The position numbers and the translations under genes are program-made. Below, piece after piece: positions 50,898 to 62,205 of a DNA stretch of 64,000 nucleotides (its first letter is position 1; the number at the start of each line of letters is the position of its first letter). A model generated the notes under the pieces. The model saw only the letters and a program-made list of their open reading frames with translations, ran no database searches and was not told the DNA's origin. This stretch comes from Rhodocyclaceae bacterium (lineage in GTDB: Bacteria > Pseudomonadota > Gammaproteobacteria > Burkholderiales > Rhodocyclaceae), in contig JACFMQ010000014.1 of assembly GCA_019455325.1 (NCBI GenBank), forward strand, positions 1-64,000. Reading direction: 5' to 3'.

Positions 50898-51971
50898 ATG
50901 ACCACACTCGACATCGACAACATCAACGTCGCCGCCTTCGATCCGATGCCCTCGCCCGACGACGTGCACGCCCGGCTGCCGCTCTCCGCCGCCGCCAAGC
51001 GCACCGTCATGCAGGGCCGCGAGGCGCTGCGCAACATCCTCGACCGCAAGGACCAGCGGCTGTTCGTCGTCGTCGGCCCGTGCTCGATCCACGACCCGGT
51101 CGCCGGCCTCGACTACGCAAAGCGCCTGAAGGCGCTGGCTGACGAGGTTTCCGACACGCTGCTGATCGTCATGCGCGTCTATTTCGAAAAGCCGCGCACG
51201 ACCACCGGCTGGAAGGGCTACATCAACGACCCGCACATGGACGACTCCTTCCGCGTCGACGAAGGCATGGAAAAGGCGCGCCGGTTCCTGCTCGAAGTGA
51301 ACGAGCTTGGCCTGCCGGCCGGCACCGAGGCGCTCGACCCGATCTCGCCGCAGTATCTCGGCGACCTCATCGCCTGGAGCGCGATCGGCGCCCGCACCAC
51401 CGAATCGCAGACGCACCGCGAGATGTCGTCCGGGCTGTCGACGCCGGTCGGCTTCAAGAACGGCACCAACGGCGACATCGGCGTCGCCGTGAACGCCATT
51501 CTCTCCGCGTCGCGCCCGCATTCCTTCCTCGGCATCAACAGCCAGGGCCGCACGGCGATCGTGCGCACCAAGGGCAACCGCTACGGCCACGTCGTGCTGC
51601 GCGGCGGCGACGGCCGCCCGAACTACGACACGGTTTCCGTATCGATGGCCGAGCAGTCGCTGCAGAAGGCCAAGCTGCCGGCGAACATCGTCGTCGACTG
51701 CTCGCACGCCAACAGCTACAAGAAGCCGGAGCTGCAGCCGCTGGTCATGGCCGACGTGGTCAACCAGATCCGGCTGGGCAACAAATCCATCGTCGGCACC
51801 ATGATCGAGTCGCACATCCATGCCGGCAACCAGCCGATCCCCGAGGATCTGTCGCAGTTGAAGTACGGCTGCTCGGTCACCGACGCCTGCATCGACTGGG
51901 AGAGCACCGAGAAGTCGCTGCGCGACGCCGCCGTGCTGCTGCGCGACGTGCTGCCGGACCGCCTCGGCTGA
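50898..51971 (+). CDS. aroG: 3-deoxy-7-phosphoheptulonate synthase (DAHP synthase), AroFGH type
   Basis: A 357-aa class I DAHP synthase, first enzyme of aromatic amino-acid synthesis. Motifs are VVGPCSIHDP, MRVYFEKPRTTTGWKG, GARTTESQTHREMSSGLS, GFKNGTNG and DCSHANSYKKP. AroG/F/H-type enzymes are feedback-inhibited by an aromatic amino acid; the specificity cannot be read here. The stop shares one base with the serB start. Confidence 0.95.
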   Translation: MTTLDIDNINVAAFDPMPSPDDVHARLPLSAAAKRTVMQGREALRNILDRKDQRLFVVVGPCSIHDPVAGLDYAKRLKALADEVSDTLLIVMRVYFEKPRTTTGWKGYINDPHMDDSFRVDEGMEKARRFLLEVNELGLPAGTEALDPISPQYLGDLIAWSAIGARTTESQTHREMSSGLSTPVGFKNGTNGDIGVAVNAILSASRPHSFLGINSQGRTAIVRTKGNRYGHVVLRGGDGRPNYDTVSVSMAEQSLQKAKLPANIVVDCSHANSYKKPELQPLVMADVVNQIRLGNKSIVGTMIESHIHAGNQPIPEDLSQLKYGCSVTDACIDWESTEKSLRDAAVLLRDVLPDRLG

Positions 51972-52816
51972 TGGACCTGGTCATCCAGGGCGGCGCGCTG
52001 CCGACCTTCCTGCTCGACCGCTGCGTCGCCGCCACCGGCGCGCGCGGCGTGCAGCCGCAGCCGCCGCAGGTCACGCGCCTGCTCGGCGTCGCCCGTCCTG
52101 CCGATTTCGAAACCGAGCTGGCGCCGCTGCTCGCCAACGAGCGGCTCGACTGGGCCTTCGTCGACAGCGGCAGGAAGCTCGCCGATTTCGGCCTGATCGC
52201 CTTCGACATGGACTCGACGCTGATCACCATCGAGTGCATCGACGAACTGGCCGACTTCGCCGGCCGGAAGGCCGAGGTCGCGGCCGTCACCGAAGCGGCG
52301 ATGCGCGGCGAGATCGACTACCGCGAAAGCCTCTGCCGGCGCCTGGCGCTGCTCGCCGGGCTGGATGCGCGCGTGCTCGCCCGCGTCTTCGGCGAGCGCC
52401 TGCGGCTCTCGCCCGGCGCCCGTGAACTGCTCGCCGCGGCGCAGGCCGCCGGCCTGCGCACGGCGATCCTCTCCGGCGGCTTCACCTACTTCACCGAGCG
52501 CCTGCGCATCGAGCTGGGCGTCGACTTCGCCACCTCGAACGAGCTGGAGATCGCCGGCGGCAGGCTCACCGGCCGCGTCGCCGGCGACATCGTCGACGCG
52601 CCGGCCAAGGCGCATCATCTGCTCCGGCTGCGCAACGAACTCGGACTGAAAAAGGAACAGGTGATCGCCGTCGGCGACGGCGCCAACGACCTGCTGATGA
52701 TGGCCGAGGCCGGTGTTTCCGTCGCCTTCCGCGCCAAGCCGGCGACGCGGGCGAAGGCCAGCGTCGCGCTCAACTTCGTCGGCCTCGACGGCCTGCTCAA
52801 CCTCTATCCGGTCTGA
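51971..52816 (+). CDS. serB: Phosphoserine phosphatase
   Basis: A 281-aa HAD-family enzyme, last step of serine synthesis. HAD motif I is AFDMDSTLITIE (nucleophile Asp ~77). Motif II is around ILSGGFTYF, and motif III/IV is at VIAVGDGANDLLMMAEAG. The N-terminal ~70 residues form the usual ACT-like extension. It overlaps aroG by one base (TGATG), so it is in the same transcript. Serine supplies cysE, found at 61392-62144. Confidence 0.94.
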   Translation: MDLVIQGGALPTFLLDRCVAATGARGVQPQPPQVTRLLGVARPADFETELAPLLANERLDWAFVDSGRKLADFGLIAFDMDSTLITIECIDELADFAGRKAEVAAVTEAAMRGEIDYRESLCRRLALLAGLDARVLARVFGERLRLSPGARELLAAAQAAGLRTAILSGGFTYFTERLRIELGVDFATSNELEIAGGRLTGRVAGDIVDAPAKAHHLLRLRNELGLKKEQVIAVGDGANDLLMMAEAGVSVAFRAKPATRAKASVALNFVGLDGLLNLYPV

Positions 52817-52953
52817 AACGGGGCGCCGCCGCCTTGACGACCGGGGCGGCCAGCGTCTAGGTTGAAAACAGACACCGGGCCGGAAACACCGGTTCGCTCT
52901 CCACCTGCCCGGCAAGACGACCCGACGTGAGCGGACCAGCGGGGAGGCTCATT

Positions 52954-53622
52954 GTGTTCCGCGATCGCATGGAAGCAGGACGGCGTCTGGCTGACGCCCT
53001 GTCCGCGCACGCCGGCAGCCGGCCGCTGGTGCTGGCCATTCCGCGCGGCGCCGTGCCGATGGGGCGGCTGGTGGCGACGGCGCTCGGCGGCGATTTCGAC
53101 GTCGTGCTCGTGCGCAAGATCGGCGCGCCGTTCCAGCCGGAGCTGGCGGTGGCGGCGGTGGACGAAAGCGGTTGGATCTACCGCACGCCGGGCCTCGGCG
53201 ACGACCCCGGACTCGACGACTACGTCACCGCCGAGGCCGCCGCGCAACTGGCGCTGATCCGCCGGCGGCGCGCCCGCTACACGCCGGGCCGCGGCCCGGC
53301 CGACGCGCGCGGACGGGTGGTCATCGTCGTCGACGACGGGCTGGCCACCGGCGCGACGATGATCGCCGCGCTGCATGCGCTGCGCGAGCGGCAGCCGGCG
53401 CGGCTCATCTGCGCGGTGCCGGTGGCGCCGGCGGAAACCGTGGAACGCGTCCGCCCGCACGCGGACGAGGTGGTCTGTCTGGAAATCCCTGCCAGCTTCG
53501 ATGCCGTCGGCCAGTTCTACGCGGATTTCGAGCAGGTGGAGGACGACGAGGTGACGGCGCTGCTGCGCGCCGCCGGACCGGCGCGACGGCCGCCCGCGCC
53601 CGAAGACGAGGAGAGCTCATGA
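52954..53622 (+). CDS. Phosphoribosyltransferase-family protein
   Basis: A 222-aa PRTase-fold protein with the PRPP-binding signature VVIVVDDGLATGATM (~118-132) and a front VLAIPRGAVPMG. The start is GTG 52954 with GGGGAGG six bases upstream; an earlier GTG at 52927 lacks one. Substrate is unknown. It overlaps the following zinc-finger gene by ATGA. In related bacteria PRTases of this type are sometimes fused to dienelactone-hydrolase domains; here the hydrolase-like gene (38475) is separate. Confidence 0.85.
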   Translation: MFRDRMEAGRRLADALSAHAGSRPLVLAIPRGAVPMGRLVATALGGDFDVVLVRKIGAPFQPELAVAAVDESGWIYRTPGLGDDPGLDDYVTAEAAAQLALIRRRRARYTPGRGPADARGRVVIVVDDGLATGATMIAALHALRERQPARLICAVPVAPAETVERVRPHADEVVCLEIPASFDAVGQFYADFEQVEDDEVTALLRAAGPARRPPAPEDEESS

Positions 53623-54122
53623 ACAAGCGCACCCTGCCCCCGGGATTCAGGCCCGTCCGCCGCGACCAGTTGCGCGAGGAGCGCGGGCACGACAGCTACC
53701 GGAACCTGCAGAAACCGCCGGAGCCGGCCGCCTGCGACGCGTGCGGGGCACTCTTCCACGGCGGGCGCTGGCAGTGGGGCGAGCGCCCGGCGGACGCCGC
53801 CGGCGTCGCCTGCCCGGCCTGCCGGCGCGTGCGCGACCGCTTTCCCGCCGGTTTCCTGCACGTCGGCGGCGCCTTCGCCGCCGCGCGCCGCGACGAGATC
53901 GAGACCTTGCTGCGCCAGCGCGCGGCGCGCGAGAAGGCGACGCATCCGCTCGCCCGCATCATGGCCGTCGAGGAAAACGGCGACGGCCTGCTGGTGACGA
54001 CCACCGACCTGCACCTGGCGCGCGATCTCGGCGAGGCGCTGCAGCACGCCTACCAGGGCGCGCTGGAACTCCACTACAGCGACGCGGAGATGCGCCTGCG
54101 CGCGTACTGGCGGCGCGACTAG
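53619..54122 (+). CDS. NMD3-like/BCAM0308-type zinc-binding protein
   Basis: A 167-aa protein with two C-x2-C pairs (ACDACGALF, ~39; ACPACRRVR, ~65) forming a likely zinc ribbon. It resembles the NMD3 N-terminal fold and proteins annotated as BCAM0308 family. The C-terminal half has RIMAVEENGDGLLVTTTDLH. Start ATG 53619 overlaps the PRTase stop. It may take part in RNA or translation functions; this is a guess from the fold. Confidence 0.72.
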   Translation: MNKRTLPPGFRPVRRDQLREERGHDSYRNLQKPPEPAACDACGALFHGGRWQWGERPADAAGVACPACRRVRDRFPAGFLHVGGAFAAARRDEIETLLRQRAAREKATHPLARIMAVEENGDGLLVTTTDLHLARDLGEALQHAYQGALELHYSDAEMRLRAYWRRD

Positions 54123-54514
54123 ATCAGGTCGATGGCGTGCGCCTTGAGGACGTCGAGGCCGACGATTTCCAGCGTCGCCTCGTTCGTCGCGTCGAGCACC
54201 ACGCGCGGCGCGGCGCCGGCCTGCCAGGCCTCGCGCCAGCGGGCGGCACACAGGCACCAGCGGTCGCCCGGCCGCAGGCCGGGGAAGCCGAATTCGGGGC
54301 GCGGCGTCGACAGGTCGTTGCCGCGCGCCTTCGAGAATTCGAGGAAGTCCGCGGTCATCACCGCGCACACGGTGTGCCGGCCGAGGTCTTCGTCCGCGGT
54401 ATTGCAGCAGCCGTCGCGGAAAAAGCCGGTCAGCGGCCGCTCGCCGCAGGTGCCGAGCGGCCCGCCGAAGACGTTGCGCTGGCGGCCGTCGCCGGGAAAA
54501 TCGGGCGTTTTCAT
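54119..54514 (-). CDS. DUF2237 family protein
   Basis: A 131-aa protein with the family pattern NVFGGPLGTCGERPLTGF, RDGCCNT, HTVCAVMTADFLEFS, GNDLSTP and PGLRPGDRWCLCAARW. Conserved cysteines suggest metal binding, but the function is unknown. Convergent with the zinc-binding gene, with stop codons overlapping by four bases. Confidence 0.9.
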   Translation of the reverse strand: MKTPDFPGDGRQRNVFGGPLGTCGERPLTGFFRDGCCNTADEDLGRHTVCAVMTADFLEFSKARGNDLSTPRPEFGFPGLRPGDRWCLCAARWREAWQAGAAPRVVLDATNEATLEIVGLDVLKAHAIDLI

Positions 54515-54548
54515 GCGTCGCTCCTTCCGCCGCGGCGCGCGGCGGGAC

Positions 54549-54743
54549 TCAGGCGAGCTCGTCGATCCAGGCCTGCTGGATGGCTTCCAGGATCTTCTCG
54601 CCGCAGTGCTTCGGATCGTCGTCGAAGCCGGGCAGCGCGATCACCCAGTTCATCAGGTCGACGAAGTTGATGCGCGTCGGGTCCACGTCCGGATGCGCCT
54701 CGGACAGCTCGATGGCCAGGTCGTTGATGTCGGTCCACTTCAT
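54549..54743 (-). CDS. iscX: Iron-sulfur cluster assembly regulator IscX
   Basis: A 64-aa protein of the IscX/YfhJ family: MKWTDINDLAIELSEAHPDV, DPTRINFVDLMNWVIALPGF, DDPKHCGEKILEAIQQAWI. It is acidic and helical, and known to bind IscS and modulate cluster assembly. It is the last gene of the isc operon, one base after the ferredoxin stop. Confidence 0.96.
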   Translation of the reverse strand: MKWTDINDLAIELSEAHPDVDPTRINFVDLMNWVIALPGFDDDPKHCGEKILEAIQQAWIDELA

Positions 54744-54744
54744 C

Positions 54745-55082
54745 TCAGTGCTTTCCTTCGCGGGCCATGTTGATCGAGTAGCGCGGAATCTCGACGACCA
54801 GCGGCGCGTCGGCGACCTCGGCCTGGCAGGAAAGGCGCGAGTTCGGCTCCAGACCCCAGGCCTTGTCGAGCATGTCCTCTTCCATCTCCTCGGCCGGCTC
54901 CAGCGAACCGAAGCCCTCGCGCACGATCACGTGGCAGGTGGTGCACGCGCAGGACATCTCGCAGGCGTGCTCGATGGCGATGCCGTTCTCGAGCAGCGTC
55001 TGGCAGATCGACTTGCCCGGCTCCGCCTCGATCACCGCGCCGTCCGGGCACAGCTCGGCGTGCGGCAGCACGATCAACTGGG

Positions 55083-55086
<4 letters not shown>
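54745..55086 (-). CDS. fdx: ISC-type [2Fe-2S] ferredoxin
   Basis: A 113-aa ferredoxin with the adrenodoxin-type cluster motif: Cys in [16 protein letters not shown] (C-x5-C-x2-C) and a fourth Cys near SRLSCQAEV. It supplies electrons to cluster assembly on IscU. The start overlaps the hscA stop (ATGA). Confidence 0.96.
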
Positions 55087-56975
<1,889 letters not shown>

Positions 56976-56996
56976 GAATTTCCTGTACCAGGATCG

Positions 56997-57524
56997 TTAT
57001 TCTTCGAGCGCGGCGATGGCCTCGTCGATTTCGGACAGCAGTTTTTCGAGGAACATCAGCCGGCGCACGCGGTCGCTCGCCGTCGCGTGGTCGCCGGTGT
57101 CGTCGAGCAGCGCCGCCAGTTCGTCGTAGCTCGCGTTCATCCGCTCGCGCAGCCGGTGGTGCAGGTGCTCCAGCTCATGATGGTCACGCGCCGCGCGCGC
57201 CTCGGCGACACCCTCGCGCCACTCCATCTGCTCCATCAGGAAATCGGCGGGCATCGCCGTGTTGTTCTCGGCGCCGACATCGTGGCCGAGCAGGTGCAGC
57301 AGATAGCGGGCGCGCGGCAGCGGCTTCTTCAGCGTCTGGTACGCCTCGTTCGCCTTCGTCGCCCACTGCAGCGACAGCCGCCGCTCGGCGTCCGCGGCGT
57401 GCGCGAAGCGGTCCGGATGCACCTCCGCCTGCAGCTCGCGATAGCGCACGTCGAGCGCCGTCGCATCGAGCCGGAAGGCCCGCGGCAGGCCGAACAGGGC
57501 GAAATGGTCGGCGTTGAAGTCCAT
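56997..57524 (-). CDS. hscB: Co-chaperone HscB (J-domain)
   Basis: A 175-aa protein with a J-domain carrying the HPD triad (LQAEVHPDRFAHAAD) and the long C-terminal helical domain (NTAMPADFLMEQMEWRE) that binds IscU. It starts with FALFGLPRAFRLD, typical of HscB. It lies 127 bp after iscA. Confidence 0.95.
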   Translation of the reverse strand: MDFNADHFALFGLPRAFRLDATALDVRYRELQAEVHPDRFAHAADAERRLSLQWATKANEAYQTLKKPLPRARYLLHLLGHDVGAENNTAMPADFLMEQMEWREGVAEARAARDHHELEHLHHRLRERMNASYDELAALLDDTGDHATASDRVRRLMFLEKLLSEIDEAIAALEE

Positions 57525-57651
57525 GGGGCGCGATTCTATCAGTCCGGCAACGGCCCCGCCCCCCTCAAGGCGCCGGTGGCGCGGGGCGCGGACGGGCGGA
57601 CGACGCGAACGGCACGGCGCACGCGGGCGGCGGAGCGCCGGGCGCGCGCCA

Positions 57652-57975
57652 TCAGACGTTGAACGACTCGCCGCAGCCGCACTGGTCCTTGACGTTGGGG
57701 TTGTTGAACTTGAACCCCTCGTTCAGACCCTCGCGCGCATAGTCGAGCTCGGTGCCTTCCAGATACGGCAGGCTCTTCGGGTCGATCAGCACGGTGACGC
57801 CGTGCGACTCGAAGCTGACGTCGTCCGGCGCCGCCGCGTCGGCGAACTCCAGCTTGTAGGCCATGCCCGAGCAGCCGCTGGTGCGCACGCCGAGGCGCAG
57901 GCCGATGCCCTTGCCGCGCCTGGCAATGTAGTTGGCGACGTGCTTCGCCGCCTTTTCGGTCAGGGTGATCGCCAT
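57652..57975 (-). CDS. iscA: Iron-sulfur cluster assembly protein IscA
   Basis: A 107-aa A-type carrier with its three cysteines in [16 protein letters not shown] and [12 protein letters not shown] start at the ATG at 57973-57975 with GGAG six bases upstream; the frame opens earlier at a TTG. A-type proteins carry iron or clusters to targets. Confidence 0.96.
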   Translation of the reverse strand: MAITLTEKAAKHVANYIARRGKGIGLRLGVRTSGCSGMAYKLEFADAAAPDDVSFESHGVTVLIDPKSLPYLEGTELDYAREGLNEGFKFNNPNVKDQCGCGESFNV

Positions 57976-57993
57976 CTCGTGCTCCCGCAAGGC

Positions 57994-58377
57994 TTACTCG
58001 GCGTGCTTCTTCTTGTAGTCGGCGACCGCCGCCTTGATCGCATCCTCGGCGAGGATCGAACAGTGGATCTTCACCGGCGGCAGCGCCAGCTCTTCGGCGA
58101 TCTGCGTGTTCTTGATGTCGAGCGCCTGATCGACGGTCTTGCCCTTGACCCACTCGGTGACGAGCGAGCTGGAGGCGATCGCCGAACCGCAGCCGTAGGT
58201 CTTGAACTTGGCGTCCTCGATGACGCCCTCCTTGTTCACCTTGATCTGCAGCTTCATGACGTCGCCGCAGGCCGGCGCGCCGACCATGCCGGTGCCGATG
58301 CCATCTTCCTCCTTGGCGAAGGAACCGACGTTGCGGGGGTTTTCGTAGTGGTCCAGAACCTTGACGCTATAGGCCAT
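57994..58377 (-). CDS. iscU: Iron-sulfur cluster scaffold protein IscU
   Basis: A 127-aa scaffold with the three cluster cysteines in GAPACGDVMKLQI, KTYGCGSAIASSSLV and KIHCSILAEDAI. The LPPVK motif recognised by HscA is present (LALPPVKIHC). It begins 28 bp after iscS and is 18 bp before iscA. Confidence 0.97.
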   Translation of the reverse strand: MAYSVKVLDHYENPRNVGSFAKEEDGIGTGMVGAPACGDVMKLQIKVNKEGVIEDAKFKTYGCGSAIASSSLVTEWVKGKTVDQALDIKNTQIAEELALPPVKIHCSILAEDAIKAAVADYKKKHAE

Positions 58378-58404
58378 GATGTTTCTCCTTCAATCCTTTG
58401 CAGC

Positions 58405-59616
58405 TCAGTGGGCAGCCCACTGGACGGAGTTCAGGTCGACGCCGTCCTGAACCATTTCCCACAGGGGCGACAGCTCGCGCAGCTTGCCGATCTTCTGGTG
58501 CAGCAGCCTGACCGCGTAGTCGATCTCCTCTTCCGTGTTGAAGCGGCCGATCGTGAAGCGGATCGAGCTGTGCGCCAACTCATCGTCGCGGCCGAGCGCG
58601 CGCAGCACGTACGAGGGCTCCAGCGACGCCGAGGTGCACGCCGAACCCGACGACACCGCCAGATCCTTGATCGCCATGATCATCGACTCGCCCTCGACGT
58701 AGGCGAAGCTCATGTTCAGGTTGTGCGGCACGCGGTGTTCGAGGTCGCCGTTGACGTAGACCGCTTCGATGTCGGAAAGTCCCTTCAGAAGTCGGTCGCG
58801 CAGCTTCTTGATGCGCGCGTTCTCCTCAACCATCTCTTCGCGGGCGATGCGGAAGGCCTCGCCCATGCCGACGATCTGGTGCACCGGCAGCGTGCCGGAG
58901 CGGAAGCCGCGTTCGTGGCCGCCGCCGTGCATCTGCGCCTCCAGGCGCACGCGCGGCTTGCGGCGCACGTACAGCGCGCCGATGCCCTTCGGGCCGTAGG
59001 TCTTGTGCGCCGAGAAGCTCATCAGGTCGACCTTCAGCTTCGCCAGATCGATGTCCACCTTGCCGGTCGCCTGCGCCGCATCGACGTGGAAGATGACGCC
59101 CTTCTCGCGGCAGATCTCGCCGAGCTCGGCGATCGGCTGGACGACGCCGATCTCGTTGTTCACGAACATCACCGAGGCGACGATGGTGTCCGGGCGGATC
59201 GCCGCCCTGAACGCGTCGAGGTCGAGGAGGCCGTTGTCCTGCACGTCGAGGTAGCTCACCTCGAAGCCCTGGCGTTCCAGTTCGCGGCAGGTGTCGAGCA
59301 CGGCCTTGTGCTCGGTCTTGACGGTGATCAGGTGCTTGCCCTTGCCCGAGTAGAAGTTCGCCGCGCCCTTCAGCGCCAGGTTGTTCGACTCGGTGGCGCC
59401 GGAGGTCCAGACGATCTCCTTGGCGTCGGCATTGACCAGTTGCGCCACCTGCTCGCGCGCGGCCTCGACCGCGGCGTCGGCTTCCCAGCCGAAGCTGTGC
59501 GAGCGCGAGGCCGGATTGCCGAACTTCTCGACGAGGTAGGGAATCATCTTTTCCGCGACGCGCGGGTCTACCGGCGTGGTCGCCGAGTAGTCGAGGTAGA
59601 TCGGCAGTTTCAGCAT
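58405..59616 (-). CDS. iscS: Cysteine desulfurase IscS
   Basis: A 403-aa PLP enzyme giving sulfur from cysteine. The PLP-lysine motif is [14 protein letters not shown], the mobile loop catalytic cysteine is in [17 protein letters not shown], and the C-terminus SVQWAAH matches group I IscS. It follows a second NifS-like gene. Start ATG at 59614-59616. Confidence 0.97.
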   Translation of the reverse strand: MLKLPIYLDYSATTPVDPRVAEKMIPYLVEKFGNPASRSHSFGWEADAAVEAAREQVAQLVNADAKEIVWTSGATESNNLALKGAANFYSGKGKHLITVKTEHKAVLDTCRELERQGFEVSYLDVQDNGLLDLDAFRAAIRPDTIVASVMFVNNEIGVVQPIAELGEICREKGVIFHVDAAQATGKVDIDLAKLKVDLMSFSAHKTYGPKGIGALYVRRKPRVRLEAQMHGGGHERGFRSGTLPVHQIVGMGEAFRIAREEMVEENARIKKLRDRLLKGLSDIEAVYVNGDLEHRVPHNLNMSFAYVEGESMIMAIKDLAVSSGSACTSASLEPSYVLRALGRDDELAHSSIRFTIGRFNTEEEIDYAVRLLHQKIGKLRELSPLWEMVQDGVDLNSVQWAAH

Positions 59617-59651
59617 GTTTCTGGCTCCGCTTCGTTGCTCTCTTGAATGGC

Positions 59652-60818
59652 CTACGCCGCGTCGGCGCTGACCGAGGTCATCCGCTGCAGTCCGACCACG
59701 GTCGAGCGCAGCGCGTTCAAAAAATCCTGCACTTCTGCGTGCGTGGTCGCCTCGCCGAGGCTGACGCGCACCGCGCCGCGCGCGATCTCCGGCGCCACGC
59801 CCATCGCCGCCAGCACGTGCGACGGCTCGGGGTTGGCGCTCGAACAGGCGGCGCCGCTGGCGACCGCGAAGCCGGCGCGGTCGAGCTTGCCGACCAGCGT
59901 CTCGCCGTCGATGTCGAGGACGGCGAAATAGCAGGTGTTCGGCAGGCGCCCGGCGCCGGCGCCGAAGAGGCGCGCGCCCAAGGCCGCCAGGCCGGCTTCC
60001 AGCGCCGCGCGCAGCCCGGCGAGCCGCGCCGCCGTGTCCTTCACCCGCGCCGCCGCCAGTTCGGCGGCGACGCCGAAGCCGACGATCGCCGGCACGTTCT
60101 CGGTGCCCGAGCGCAGCCCGCGCTCGTGGCCGCCGCCGGCGATCAGCGGCGCGATCTCGACGCGCTTGTCGAGGACCAGCGCCGCCGCGCCCTTGGGGCC
60201 GCCGATCTTGTGCGCCGACACGGTCAGCGCGTGCACGCCGGCGGCGTTCAGCTCGCGGAACGACAGCGGCAGCTTGCCGAAAGCCTGCGCCGCGTCGCTG
60301 TGGAACCAGGCGCCGCCGCCCTTGGCCTCGCTTGCCAGCGCCGCCACGTCCTGCAGCACGCCGGTCTCGTTGTTGGCGCGCATCACCGAGAGCAGCGCCG
60401 GCCTTTCCGCCAGCGCGTCGCGCCAGTCGTCCGGATCGATGCGGCCTTCGCCGTCGACCGCCACCTTCTTCAGCCGCCAGCCCTGCCGCGCCAGTTGCTC
60501 GGCCGGCTTGATCACGCACGGATGCTCGACCGCCGACACCGCCAGCAGGCCGGGCCGCAGGCAGGCCGCCGCGCCCTTGACGAAGAGGTTGTTGGCCTCC
60601 GAGCCGCCGCTGGTGAACACCACCTCGGTCGGGTGCGCGTCGAGCGCCGCCGCCACCTGCTGCCGCGCCTCGTCCACCGCCCGCCGCGCCGCCCGCCCGT
60701 ATTCGTGGCGGCTCGACGGATTGCCGTAGTGCGTCTCCAGCCACGGCAGCATGGCCGCCAGCGCCGCCGGAACGAGCGGCGTCGTTGCGTTGTGGTCGAG
60801 GTAGACCGGCGCGAACAT
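59652..60818 (-). CDS. Second cysteine desulfurase, NifS/IscS-like
   Basis: A 388-aa PLP enzyme resembling NifS/Isc[28 protein letters not shown] (PLP lysine) and [17 protein letters not shown] with the catalytic Cys in its loop. It is clearly diverged from the iscS downstream. It lies between iscR (5 bp) and iscS (35 bp), inside the isc operon, where most bacteria have one desulfurase. It may feed a different acceptor or give extra capacity; the neighbours do not decide. Confidence 0.93.
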   Translation of the reverse strand: MFAPVYLDHNATTPLVPAALAAMLPWLETHYGNPSSRHEYGRAARRAVDEARQQVAAALDAHPTEVVFTSGGSEANNLFVKGAAACLRPGLLAVSAVEHPCVIKPAEQLARQGWRLKKVAVDGEGRIDPDDWRDALAERPALLSVMRANNETGVLQDVAALASEAKGGGAWFHSDAAQAFGKLPLSFRELNAAGVHALTVSAHKIGGPKGAAALVLDKRVEIAPLIAGGGHERGLRSGTENVPAIVGFGVAAELAAARVKDTAARLAGLRAALEAGLAALGARLFGAGAGRLPNTCYFAVLDIDGETLVGKLDRAGFAVASGAACSSANPEPSHVLAAMGVAPEIARGAVRVSLGEATTHAEVQDFLNALRSTVVGLQRMTSVSADAA

Positions 60819-60823
60819 CGCTC

Positions 60824-61318
60824 TCAGGCGGACACCGCCATGATCTTGGCGCGCGGCCGCGGGCTCGGGCCGAGGCGCTGGTCGCCGACCGGGCTCATGA
60901 ACTGCACGGCCTTGTGCGCGTTCTTCGTCACCAGGTCGTGCAGCGTCACCGAGGCCAGGTATTCGTACATCTTGAAGTTGAGCGTCGCCCACAGGTCGTG
61001 CGTCATGCAGCGGTGCTCGTCGTGGCAGTTCTCCTTGCCGCCGCACTGCGTCGCGTCGAGCGGCTCGTCGACGGCGCGGATGATGTCGGCGACGCTGATT
61101 TCGTCGAGCTGCCGCGCCAGACAATAGCCGCCGCCGGGGCCGCGCACGCTGTCCACCAGATGGTGGCGGCGCAGCTTGCCGAACAGTTGTTCCAGGTAGG
61201 AAAGCGAAATCTTCTGCCGGTCGCTGATCCCGGCCAGCGTCACCGGCCCTTCGCTGCCGCGCAGCGCAAGATCGATCATGGCGGTCACGGCGAATCGTCC
61301 CTTGGTCGTCAGTCGCAT
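60824..61318 (-). CDS. iscR: Fe-S cluster regulator IscR
   Basis: A 164-aa Rrf2-family regulator. It has an N-terminal winged helix ([38 protein letters not shown]) and cluster-ligand cysteines within [13 protein letters not shown]. In its [2Fe-2S] form it represses the isc operon. Start ATG at 61316-61318. A promoter and IscR-type site lie just upstream. Confidence 0.96.
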   Translation of the reverse strand: MRLTTKGRFAVTAMIDLALRGSEGPVTLAGISDRQKISLSYLEQLFGKLRRHHLVDSVRGPGGGYCLARQLDEISVADIIRAVDEPLDATQCGGKENCHDEHRCMTHDLWATLNFKMYEYLASVTLHDLVTKNAHKAVQFMSPVGDQRLGPSPRPRAKIMAVSA

Positions 61319-61337
61319 GTTGTCCGTCTCCCGGTTA

Positions 61338-61362
61338 ATACCCGATTGGTTTCGTCGACTAT
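61338..61362 (-). promoter_or_regulatory. IscR type-1 binding site over the isc promoter
   Basis: On the minus strand a 25-bp segment begins ATAGTCGAC and ends GGGTAT, resembling the known type-1 IscR motif (ATASYYGACT...STAT). It overlaps the -10 box, so bound holo-IscR would block the operon, matching the known autoregulation. The right half is weaker. A second half-site-like element (ATAGTCGACT) overlaps the cysE stop at about 61394-61403. Confidence 0.65.
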
Positions 61363-61387
61363 ACGAAAGCCGGACAAAATCAGTCAA
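61358..61387 (-). promoter_or_regulatory. isc operon promoter
   Basis: Minus strand: -35 TTGACT (61382-61387), an 18-bp spacer and -10 TATAGT (61358-61363), followed by about 40 bases to the iscR ATG. The match to a sigma-70 promoter is strong in this GC-rich genome. The -35 lies 5 bases beyond the cysE stop codon, so the isc operon has its own promoter although cysE is just upstream. Confidence 0.75.
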
Positions 61388-61391
61388 CTAT

Positions 61392-62144
61392 TTAGTCGAC
61401 TATTTTGCTCAGATATTTCGGATCGAACTTGTCCGCGGTCGCCAGTTCGTCCTCGATGCTGACGCCGGTCTGCTCCAGCTTCTTCAAGAGGGCGTCGATG
61501 CGCCGGTCGGTCTCGACCGCGTGGTCGAGCAGGCCGTGGATCGCCTTGGCCAGCGGATCGTCCTGGCTGCCGGCGATGGCGTAGGCGGAAAAGCCCATCT
61601 GCCCGGCCTTTTCCTCGCGCCGCTGCGCCTGCTCGCCGTCGATGACGCGCGCCGGGTTGCCGACGGCGGTGGCGCCGGCCGGCACGTCCTTGACGACGAC
61701 CGCGTTCGAGCCGACCTTGGCGCCGGCGCCGACGGTGATCGGCCCGAGCACCTTGGCGCCGGCGCCGACGACCACGCCGTTGCCCAGCGTCGGATGGCGC
61801 TTGCCCTTGTTCCACGAGGTGCCGCCGAGCGTGACGCCGTGGTAGAGCGTGACGTCGTCGCCGATCACCGCCGTCTCGCCGATGACCACGCCCATGCCGT
61901 GGTCGATGAAGAAACGGCGGCCGATGGTCGCGCCCGGATGGATCTCGATGCCGGTCAGGATGCGCGCGAGGTGCGAAAGGAAGCGCGCCAGCCAGCGCAG
62001 ACGATGCCCCCACAGCCAGTGGGCGAGGCGGTGGCAGACGGCGGCGTGCACGCCGGGATAGCAGGTCAGCACCTCCCAGGCCGAGCGGGCGGCCGGGTCG
62101 CGGTCGAAAACCGAGCGGATGTCTTCTCGCAGTCGGGCAAACAT
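61392..62144 (-). CDS. cysE: Serine O-acetyltransferase
   Basis: A 250-aa hexapeptide-repeat acyltransferase, first committed step of cysteine synthesis. It shows the N-terminal helical part (1-~65), the left-handed beta-helix ([39 protein letters not shown]) and the catalytic His/Asp region. The C-terminus is helical and longer than minimal. It lies upstream of the isc operon, supplying the cysteine used by both desulfurases. Its last codons overlap an IscR-like half-site. Confidence 0.95.
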   Translation of the reverse strand: MFARLREDIRSVFDRDPAARSAWEVLTCYPGVHAAVCHRLAHWLWGHRLRWLARFLSHLARILTGIEIHPGATIGRRFFIDHGMGVVIGETAVIGDDVTLYHGVTLGGTSWNKGKRHPTLGNGVVVGAGAKVLGPITVGAGAKVGSNAVVVKDVPAGATAVGNPARVIDGEQAQRREEKAGQMGFSAYAIAGSQDDPLAKAIHGLLDHAVETDRRIDALLKKLEQTGVSIEDELATADKFDPKYLSKIVD

Positions 62145-62205
62145 GATTTCTGGGCAACCCCCTCGTTATCGTGCGGATATTAAAATACCCGAGTTTTTTG
62201 ATCTA

